Assembly: GCF_022965805.1 (NCBI RefSeq)
Contig: NC_133101.1
Location: forward strand, 19,625,054 to 19,689,053
Direction: 5' to 3'
DNA from: Primulina eburnea
Lineage: Eukaryota > Streptophyta > Magnoliopsida > Lamiales > Gesneriaceae
DNA: 64,000 nt
The position numbers were made by a program, and so were the translations under genes. A model generated the notes under the pieces. The model had not been told where the DNA came from. It made no database searches and worked only from the letters and a program-made list of their open reading frames with translations. This document shows positions 56,656 to 64,000 of the stretch, one piece after another. Position 1 is the first letter of the stretch, and each line of letters begins with the position of its first letter.

Positions 56656-59172
56656 CAGTATACTGGGTGGTTGAGAACTGAACTGACCGGTAAGTGACCA
56701 CCTGATGAAGTAATAATCTCATGATAGTGAAGTGACCACAAGCAATATCGCATAAATCTCAAAAATGAATATTTTGCACGTAATATAATTAAATAACATC
56801 ATTAAATATCCTGTATTTATTTTACCAAATGGGTTGGATAGTTCCCAGGCTCGCTGCGACCTAAATATAACATTAAAATATGCAAATGATTTAACTTGAC
56901 CAAACTTTGTAATTGAATCCAAAAACGAGACAATTACGCCCAATGACTTGGTATTTAATCATGACTCCGTGCCAACCCGAACCAACACCAAACCATCATT
57001 TAGTCATGATTAAAATACAACTAAAATGATGAAATAATACTCCTAAAATTATAGTGCTCGAATTTTGGTGAATGGAGGCCAAAAACATGAAACGCTCTTT
57101 CGAGAGTCATTTTGGCACATTGCACCGTAAATTCTTTTACGATATCTAAACTTATCCGAATTACAAACGGCCAAAAACATGACCTTCCTAACTTGATGAG
57201 GTACTGTCAGTCCAGGGCCATAGGCCAAAATCCAACCAAGAACCCGAAACACACCTCTGAACCGCAGCACACTTGCTGTCAAAAATTACAGCAGCAGCGC
57301 TTTGGATTCCTTGCGTCATTTGCGAGGCTAATGGCCATTGGGGCTTGAACCACAGACCAGAACCTCTTACCAACACCTAAGGAATGGTTTGAACAATGGC
57401 TAAGGCCCCTAGTCCAGACACAATTCGAACTACTCCAGAAACATGACCCTTCGCCCAACCGAGAGCACAAACCTGCACGCGTGGGGCTTTGCTGTTGTTT
57501 GTCGTCATGGATCGTTCCAGTGGTCATTTGGTTGACCTTGGTATGATCTAGACATCTAGAGGCATGGTATGAACCGTGGCTAAGGGCTAAAGAGCCAACC
57601 AAGATCCACACCAACACCCATACTTTTGAACACCACACACACACCACCACCAGAATTTTCTAAAAACCGAGGGACTGTTCTTGTTTATTTTTGAAACCGA
57701 TTGGGACGTGAACCAAGCCAGAAAAGGGCATCTTGGTCACGTACTATACATGCTAGGGAAGGGTTCAAACCAGGGTTACAGGCCCAAGAGCCAACCAAGG
57801 TTCGAACCATCCTTAGACAAACAAACCAGAATTTTCGAAATCCAATTCTGCACTATGGGGAGGTTGCTGTCATTTCGTGTTGCTGGGGGGAAAAATGGCT
57901 TACACCCATGGACTAATCCCTTCCTAACACACCCCATAACATTACTAGATGCAGCCTTGAGCGCCTGGAACAAGCCAACTCCCTGAAATCACATAACCAA
58001 CAGAACCGTGAAGCATGAAGGGAAACAAAAAAAATCTGTGCAGAAATTTTGTGGAGTGTTGCTGAACAATTTCGGTTTTTGCTAATAAAATCATGAACAA
58101 ATATGGTTAAAAAAAACATGTATATGACTTGATTGAAGAGCAAGAAAAGATATAAGCATGCCTGGAAATCGTTTGAAAAGAAAACGATTACGACGACGCG
58201 GCGCGGCGGACGTGGAGTTGCTTTGCTTCTTGTTTTTCTCTCTTGTTCTCACGATTTTTTTTTCTTGCTGATAATCTTCAGAATTTCGAAAGTGAGGGAG
58301 GGAGAAAGAGTGATATGGAATGAAGGAAGGCTACTAGGAAAATAAAGGGTCAAGAATGCTATGGAGGAAAGTTGCAATTGAGGGAATGGAATGACAAGGA
58401 AATGATTTTCCTCCCATCAAGGTGTTCGACTATATGGGATTGGGTTGGCTAGCTTATTGGTTTAATTAAGTGCACAAAATTGCTTAATTATTAATTTGAG
58501 GATTTAAAAATGAGGGAATTATCAACCCAAGAAGTGATTAAGGAAGGATATCAAATGGAGAGTTGCCAAAACAATCAAGATTTGCTTCTAAGGAAGGGCC
58601 GAAAATTTGGATACTAAATTAGGTCGAAATATTGATTAATTCATGAATTTTTTTAACTCTTTAAAGTTTTAAACACTTAATAAGTATTTTAGTGGATTAA
58701 TTATTCAATTTAGAATAATTACTTTCTCGCATGCATGGATAATTCTTAGAATAATTTTACTAACATGCTAGGGTAATATTTTCTTGAATAAATTAGGCTT
58801 ATATTAATTTATCTCAATTGGGTAAACATTTTAATTTAGGCTTTTAATTAATTATTGAAATTAAAGAATTTATTTACTACTTATCTCCAGTTAATTAAAT
58901 AAATTCTTAAACATTCTTTTACATTAAATTAACTTATTATTTATCTTAAATAAATTCTAGAATTGTTCTCTTAATATTAAATTTTATCTCAATACTCCAA
59001 CTCCGGTCCGGCCTCACTTAGTTAACTGAAAAGATAGCAACTAAACTACTGAATAAAATAATTAAATTTAAAGAAAAGAAATAAATACTCATGCAATAAA
59101 AATCATTTTAATTTAAATACTAGGAATTATGCATGGCTTATACGTAGTCTAATTTACGGGTTCTACAGTTCA

Positions 59173-59400
59173 GTATTAGTTTCATTGTTATATAGTACTA
59201 ATTCGGACAAATAAGGTACAATTAAGACTATTTTTAGTACTAATATATTTACAATATGGTATCATATGCATGTACGTATGACAACACAATCTTGGTTATT
59301 TCACGTATGTTCAATACCAATTTCATTATTACGTAATACTAATGGGCCAAAATGTGGTATATTAATATTAGTTGCAATATAAATATAGTTGAAATACATT
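59173..59400. repeat. Host tandem repeat, right part
   Basis: Units with TTCATTGTTATATAGTACTAAT, ACAATTAAGACTATTTTTAG, CAATCTTGGTTATTTCACG and TTCATTATTACGTAATACTAAT continue the array seen at 37180-37946. The copies here are more diverged. Confidence 0.65.
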
Positions 59401-59947
59401 ATTGTATACATATGTAGTTAATATACACATAAATATGTAATCAACCAAAATATATATAAATTCAACCAAGATATACAATCAATCCACAAAAATATAGTCA
59501 CAAATATAAAATATCAATTCAACAAAAATACAGTAGCAATTCTAAGTTTATTGAATACAATAACAAAAATACTACATGAATAATATATAATACAATCGTA
59601 AAATTAAATTGAATTCAGCAATTGTAAACCGAAGAGGCAATCGATGATATGCGAACCGAAGCTATCAATAGAAGTTTCAACAATTGAAAAACAAACCAAA
59701 GTTTCACTGAAACTTTCAAAATTTTCCAACAGAAAAAAACCGTATTACAAAATTTCCCATACGGTGAGAAAGCTCGTCGGTGAAGGACACTCATCGGAAT
59801 GCAGCAACGGCCGGAGGAGAAAAACTGCTGGAGGAATAATGGAATATCGAAGTCGGGAGGGTAGAGTGAGAAAAATGATGGTTATACACTTAATTAATGT
59901 AATTGACTACTTAAAGCCTAAATTATACCATTTAATTGCATCGAGGA
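59401..59947. other. AT-rich host sequence, no recognised gene
   Basis: 59401-59620 is AT-rich with repeated CAACCAAAATATATA, CAACCAAGATATACAATC and CAACAAAAATACAGTA words. 59640-59940 is less AT-rich, with an open frame of 102 codons (59644-59952) that has no recognisable domain, no upstream promoter signal and ends in the G LTR. I do not treat it as a gene. Confidence 0.4.
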
Positions 59948-60004
59948 TGTAGTATCCCGATGTCTAATTTGAGTTAATTATTGGATTAATTATATTTTGG
60001 TGAG

Positions 60005-60258
60005 ATCGGAAGGACCGAACAAGGTTCGGAACGTCCGAACAGGGTTCGGATCATCCGAACAGGATTCGGATCGTCCGAGCCAGGTGGCTGGACCCGTGTA
60101 AGGCATGCAGGGTTCGGATCGTCCGATCAGGGTTCGGATCGTCCGAGACAGGTGGCTGGACACGTAGAAGACATGCAGGGTTCGGATCGTCCGATTTGGG
60201 TTCGGAGCGTCCGAAGTGTACCGGATCGGATCTTCCGAAGTGGATCGGATCGTCCGAA
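60005..60258. promoter_or_regulatory. Array of ten TCGGATCGTCCGA sites upstream of the G TATA box
   Basis: Each site is about 15 bp, two inverted TCGGA/TCCGA halves around a 3-5-bp centre. Copies start near 60005, 60024, 60043, 60064, 60112, 60130, 60180, 60198, 60223 and 60243. Two copies of a 33-bp spacer (CAGGTGGCTGGAC, then CATGCAGGG) separate groups of two. The dense palindromic sites upstream of a TATA box suggest binding sites for a dimeric protein. Confidence 0.65.
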
Positions 60259-60264
60259 CATTGG

Positions 60265-60272
60265 CTATAAAT
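60265..60272 (+). promoter_or_regulatory. TATA box of the G LTR
   Basis: GGCTATAAATAGAGGC is a textbook plant TATA context, just after the palindrome array. Transcription should start near 60300. Confidence 0.8.
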
Positions 60273-60618
60273 AGAGGCGCGAGGCTTCATTTGTGACTCG
60301 CCAATTCAGAGCGTTTTAGTCGTTTCCGATTGGTTTCTAGTCTTTTCCCGAGGTTCAGGCGCTAGCGGGGAGCTACTGATCTTGTAGCGGAGCTGTGCTC
60401 TTGTTGGGAGCTAGCGGCATCAGTAGGCTGACTGCGGACGCAGGAGTGAGTCTAGGGCCGGTTGTTAGGATCTGCTGGTTTGAGGTACGAAAGTACTATC
60501 CGAGATATCCTGGTCGAGTATACATTCTTATATGTGTTGCATGATTGTTTGCTGCATTGTTATATGTCATATGATGCATGCTATTATGTCACGCCTTATG
60601 CTACATGTTGCATTTCAT

Positions 60619-60677
60619 GTTGAGCCGTATCTCTTTCGAGATAGCCTTTATTGTTGAGCTGTATCTCTTTCGAGATA
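60619..60677. repeat. Duplicated TATCTC hairpin in the transcribed G LTR
   Basis: GTTGAGCCGTATCTCTTTCGAGATA (60619-60643) is repeated with one change at 60653-60677. Each copy contains the perfect stem TATCTC and GAGATA with loop TTTC. Confidence 0.75.
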
Positions 60678-61287
60678 AGCTATATCTTGTGGGGCCGCTC
60701 AGCCCTGTCTTGTGGACGCATGGACACCGAGAGTACACAGTGGCCGACGGGTCCGGAGGGCTTCGGTGATCCGGGACATTTTAGGTCCACGTCTGATCTT
60801 GTAGTGGATGTAGTGACCCAGAGGAGTACCGCGCGGCACTATCCACTTGGCGCCTCTAGACTGAGCATATTTGAGATCTTTTGTGACTCTTGTTTCTTGA
60901 CTACCCTGGTATCATATCATAGCATGTGCATTTCATATAGGCTTGTATACTCATGCTTTTGTACTGGGCGTTCTTATCGCTCACGTCCTCGGTTTTGTTT
61001 ATCTTGGACACCCCATTCCCACGGGGCAGGCCTCAGGTTGGATGGCTCAGGAGGAGGAGAAGGAGGACGTTGAGTAGACGGTGGAGTTATTTCTTCTGTA
61101 CTCTTTGTTTCGATTTGGTTGTACCGCATACTTTTATTTTTAGTATTGAGTTATTCGGATTTTCGATTGGGTTGTATAACTATCATTTGTTGACCTTTTC
61201 CGTCATTATCTCTGATTGTTGTTATTAAGTTAATTGCATGCGTAAATCTTGATTAGTAGGTGATTCTGGAACGGGTCACTACATTTA

Positions 61288-61303
61288 TGGTATCAGAGCA
61301 TGC
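61288..61303 (+). other. Primer-binding site of element G
   Basis: TGGTATCAGAGCATGC starts four bases after the LTR. The first 12 bases match the plant initiator Met-tRNA-type site exactly. Confidence 0.9.
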
Positions 61304-61381
61304 ATATGATTTTGGGATATAGATTCTGTTTTGGGATTTTCGTTGACCATTATACCATTTTCTCCATTCTATGTTGTAGCG

Positions 61382-64000
61382 ATGGCTGGCCATTTTGGTG
61401 ATGAGAGTAGTCAGGGGAGTGTAGGTCGTTGGGGTGACCAGGACGATCGTAGGCGTCATCGTGAACATCGTCATCGTCGGGATGGTCCTAGGCGTTTTGA
61501 TATGCATCGTTTCATTCAGATGGGGCCTAAGCCTTTAGTCGGTGGTGAGACTCCCGATGATGCTGAGGATTGGATAGAGCGCATGGAGAGTTGTTTCCGT
61601 GCATTCCAGTGCACCGAAGAGCAGCAGATGGAGACCCTTAGTTTTCTTCTCGAGGGCCGTGCGCGCAAGTGGTGGCGATCGACTTCTGCGCCGATAGTCC
61701 AGTCTCAGGGTAGGGTGACTTGGGCCGATTTCCGTGCAGCTTTCATGCAGCTATATTTTCCTCCAGCCCTTCGCCAGGCAAAGACGATTGAACTTCTGAA
61801 TCTTAAGCAGGGTAATATGTCTGTTGATGCATATCAGCAGAAGTTCTTCGAGTTGTTACCCTTTGCTCCTCATATTAGTGGCAGTTCTGAGGCCAAGTAT
61901 GACCATTTCCTTCAGGGTCTTAACCAGGAGATCTTTGATCGAGTCACTGTCTGTGATAATCCTACTTCTTATGATGGGTTAGTGAACCGGTGTCGCCAGG
62001 CAGAGATCAGTCTCCAGCGTGGTAGGTCTATTCTTTCTTCTAGACCTCCGAGTACTTTGAGCCCTCTATCTCAGTCTTTCAAGAAATCTGGTTCTTCTTC
62101 TTCTGGATCTGGATCTCGGTCTAGCAGTGTTTTTCGCTTTGATAAGAAGAAGGTTTCTTGTGAGCATTGTGGAAAGAACCATCCATCGGAGCAGTGCCGA
62201 TCAGCTGCGGGAGCTTGTTTCCAGTGCGGAGAGATGGGTCATCTTAAGAAGAATTGTCCTCAGTTGCGAGGTGGAGCAGGATCTGGTTCCGGATCTCAGA
62301 CGACTGTTCAGCAGAGGAGGCAGGGACAGGCAATGGGTAGTTCAAATCTTCGACCTCGTGCCCAAGGTCAGGTATTTGCGCTGAACCAAGATCAGGCTGC
62401 AGATGAGACAGAGAGAGTCATAGCAGGTACTTTTTGTTTATGCGGTATTCCTGCTTTTGTTCTTATTGATACCGGAGCATCACATTCATTCATTTCTGCA
62501 CGATTTGTTAAGCGTCATAAGTTACCGTATGTCTCTCTAGACGTCATTCTTTCTGTTTCTACTCCGATGGGTCATTCGGTGTTAGCAAAGCGTCTAGTGA
62601 TGGGTTGTCCTTTAGATTTTGAGGGTAACGAATTGACTGCGAATCTTATGATCCTAGAGATGGAAGATTTTGATTGTATTCTGGGTATAGATCTTTTGAC
62701 TACCTACCGAGCTACTGTGGATTGTTACCAAAAGCTTGTTCAGTTTCGTACGACTGAGAGCTCTAGTTGGTTTTTCTATGGTGAGGGAGCGCGACCTCCG
62801 ATGCCAGTGGTATCTGCTCTGAAAGCCTGTCGTGCTTTAGAGTCGGGCGAGGAAGGCTACCTCATCTATGCGATTGATTCGTCCACATGTAGTGTTGGTA
62901 CAGAGGATATTCCCGTGGTTTGTGAGTTTCCTGATGTTTTCCCAGATGAGATTCCTGGTTTTCCTCCGATTAGAGAAGTGGAATTTGGCATTGAGTTAAT
63001 GCCAGGGACTACACCGATTTCTCGTGCCCCCTATCGTCTGGCTCCGTCAGAGATGAGGGAATTGAAGCAGCAATTGCAGGATCTTCTTGATAAAGGTTAT
63101 ATTCGCCCGAGTGTTTCACCTTGGGGAGCTCCAGTCTTGTTTGTCAAGAAAAAGGATGGATCGATGCGATTGTGTATTGATTATCGCCAGCTGAATCGTG
63201 TGACGATCAAAAACAAGTATCCATTACCTCGTATTGATGACTTGTTCGATCAGCTTCAGGGTACCTCTGTTTACTCCAAGATTGACTTGCGATCGGGTTA
63301 TCATCAGTTGAGAGTTAGAGATGATGATATTTCCAAGACTGCATTTCGTACTCGATATGGACATTACGAGTTTCTAGTTATGCCATTCGGATTGACGAAT
63401 GCACCAGCAGTTTTTATGGATCTGATGAACCGAGTATTTCGGGATTTTCTAGATCAGTTTGTTGTGGTTTTCATCGACGATATCTTGATTTATTCTCACA
63501 GTGTGGAGGAGCATGCCCAACACTTGAGAATTGTGTTGCAGATTCTTCGCGAGAAGCAGTTGTATGCTATGCTGAGTAAGTGCGAGTTCTGGATTGATCG
63601 TGTAGTATTCCTTGGTCATGTAATTTCCGAGGAAGGAGTTTCTGTGGATCCTAGCAAGATTGAGGCAGTGCTGAATTGGTCACGTCCGACAACAGTGGCT
63701 GAGATCCGTAGTTTTCTAGGTCTGGCGGGGTATTATCGTCGCTTCATCGTGAATTTCTCTCAGGTAGCTAGAACATTGACGCAACTTACTCGGAAGGATG
63801 TTCCATTTGAGTGGTCATCTGAGTGCGAAGATAGTTTCAGAGAGCTTCGTCGACTTCTGACTTCTGCACCTGTTTTGGCGTTACCGTCAGGATCTGATGG
63901 TTTCAGTGTTTACACCGATGCCTCTTTTCAAGGCTTAGGGTGTGTGTTGATGCAGAATGGTCATGTCATCGCTTATGCTTCCAGACAGTTAAAGTCTCAC
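61382..64000 (+). CDS. gag-pol: Element G gag-pol polyprotein, open to window end (partial)
   Basis: I read 873 codons from ATG 61382 to 64000 without a stop or frameshift. Gag: an Arg/His-rich N-terminus ([12 protein letters not shown]), then the core with [14 protein letters not shown] and ARKWWRS, then a Ser-rich linker. [14 protein letters not shown] cluster and a complete zinc knuckle [14 protein letters not shown] follow (from 62216). Protease D-T-G-A-S has its Asp at 62468; there is no intron before it, unlike B and D. RT includes [10 protein letters not shown] and catalytic FIDD (63476-63481). RNase H begins with [11 protein letters not shown]. All catalytic residues in view are present, so this is the only element here that might be autonomous. 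Confidence 0.93.
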   Translation, partial: MAGHFGDESSQGSVGRWGDQDDRRRHREHRHRRDGPRRFDMHRFIQMGPKPLVGGETPDDAEDWIERMESCFRAFQCTEEQQMETLSFLLEGRARKWWRSTSAPIVQSQGRVTWADFRAAFMQLYFPPALRQAKTIELLNLKQGNMSVDAYQQKFFELLPFAPHISGSSEAKYDHFLQGLNQEIFDRVTVCDNPTSYDGLVNRCRQAEISLQRGRSILSSRPPSTLSPLSQSFKKSGSSSSGSGSRSSSVFRFDKKKVSCEHCGKNHPSEQCRSAAGACFQCGEMGHLKKNCPQLRGGAGSGSGSQTTVQQRRQGQAMGSSNLRPRAQGQVFALNQDQAADETERVIAGTFCLCGIPAFVLIDTGASHSFISARFVKRHKLPYVSLDVILSVSTPMGHSVLAKRLVMGCPLDFEGNELTANLMILEMEDFDCILGIDLLTTYRATVDCYQKLVQFRTTESSSWFFYGEGARPPMPVVSALKACRALESGEEGYLIYAIDSSTCSVGTEDIPVVCEFPDVFPDEIPGFPPIREVEFGIELMPGTTPISRAPYRLAPSEMRELKQQLQDLLDKGYIRPSVSPWGAPVLFVKKKDGSMRLCIDYRQLNRVTIKNKYPLPRIDDLFDQLQGTSVYSKIDLRSGYHQLRVRDDDISKTAFRTRYGHYEFLVMPFGLTNAPAVFMDLMNRVFRDFLDQFVVVFIDDILIYSHSVEEHAQHLRIVLQILREKQLYAMLSKCEFWIDRVVFLGHVISEEGVSVDPSKIEAVLNWSRPTTVAEIRSFLGLAGYYRRFIVNFSQVARTLTQLTRKDVPFEWSSECEDSFRELRRLLTSAPVLALPSGSDGFSVYTDASFQGLGCVLMQNGHVIAYASRQLKSH

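Larger units (their letters stand above)
48932..59167 (-). mobile_element. Solo LTR E, D family, split by element F
   Basis: The + strand ends TGTAAAGGCC (left) and GGGTTCTACA (right) are the reverse of the D LTR ends. It is flanked by a perfect GTTCA duplication (48927-48931 and 59168-59172). Without F and one CAGTA copy it is about 3.1 kb, one complete LTR, with no internal region. It contains the GAGTC hairpin at 49241-49254. The frames at 56523-58345 in its right part are LTR sequence and not genes. Confidence 0.9.
59948..61283 (+). repeat. Element G 5' LTR (1336 bp)
   Basis: The U3 carries ten TCGGATCGTCCGA-type sites (60005-60258), followed directly by a TATA box (60265-60272). The transcribed part has two copies of a 25-bp unit with a TATCTCTTTCGAGATA hairpin (60619-60677). 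The end is set by the primer site four bases downstream. Only this LTR is in the window, so no LTR comparison is possible. Confidence 0.85.
59948..64000 (+). mobile_element. Element G: Tekay/Del-type element with an open gag-pol, cut by the window end
   Basis: LTR 59948-61283 (TGTAGTATCCC to GGGTCACTACA), perfect Met-tRNA primer core at 61288, then gag-pol from ATG 61382 without a stop up to 64000. The bases before the LTR are GAGGA. The integrase, 3' LTR and second target duplication lie beyond the window. In contrast to A, B, C, D and F no lesion is visible. Confidence 0.9.

Noticed and set aside
59644..59952. 102-codon ORF before element G as a host gene
   Set aside because: No domain, no convincing promoter, and the stop lies within the G LTR. 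It may be a chance frame in host sequence.
60005..60258. Spaced palindromic repeats of the G LTR as a CRISPR array
   Set aside because: Plant nuclear context, no cas genes, irregular spacing and repeated spacers; it lies in U3 directly before a TATA box.
1..64000. tRNA or rRNA genes
   Set aside because: None recognised. The tRNA-like words are short primer-binding sites only.

Overview
This window is plant nuclear DNA, most likely from a eudicot and probably from pericentromeric heterochromatin. It is AT-rich and almost wholly made of nested Ty3/gypsy LTR retrotransposons, with plant-type primer-binding sites (initiator Met-tRNA and Asp-tRNA), Tekay/Del, Athila/Tat and CRM-type proteins, solo LTRs and satellite-like host repeats. 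No intact ordinary host gene is visible. All lineage names are by-eye calls from protein motifs and priming sites.

Layout. (1) 1-8836: element A, a decayed Tekay-type element on the + strand whose 5' LTR is cut by the window edge. It has an extra leader ORF before gag. (2) 8837-27232: element B, an older Tekay-type element on the - strand. A sits in its integrase region, and element C (10733-21432, target duplication ATAAT) sits in its RT. (3) Element C is Athila-like (Asp-tRNA primer, LTRs of about 1577 bp). Between pol and its 3' end it carries two unexpected genes: an intact 141-codon cysteine-rich ORF resembling the C4 zinc-finger nucleic-acid-binding protein of carlaviruses, and a full-length, intronless copy of a plant LOG gene (cytokinin riboside monophosphate phosphoribohydrolase) with one frameshift. 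A 255-bp copy of B lies directly before its 3' LTR. (4) 27418-30234: remnant H of another Athila/Tat element on the - strand. (5) 30235-36895: LTR fragments facing each other, one split by a solo LTR (32654-35933, target duplication TTAAT). (6) 36896-37946, 48867-48926 and 59173-59400: host tandem repeats, interrupted by element D (37947-48861, Tekay-type, duplication ATTTG) and by a solo LTR of the same family, E (48932-59167, - strand, duplication GTTCA). E is itself split by element F (49553-56655, CRM-like, duplication CAGTA). (7) 59948-64000: element G, a Tekay-type element whose gag-pol frame is open from its ATG to the window end.

How the parts work together. Each complete element has LTR promoter, primer site, gag, protease, RT/RNase H, integrase, polypurine tract and LTR in the standard order. 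A, B, C, D and F are broken by stops and frameshifts; G looks intact over the part seen. B and D share a spliceosomal-type intron at exactly the same codon between the gag zinc knuckle and the protease. The Tekay-type LTRs share a GAGTC hairpin at a fixed distance from the LTR end. The most unusual content is the accessory region of element C (17754-19427), where a virus-like zinc-finger protein and a cytokinin-activating enzyme appear to have been picked up by a retrotransposon.
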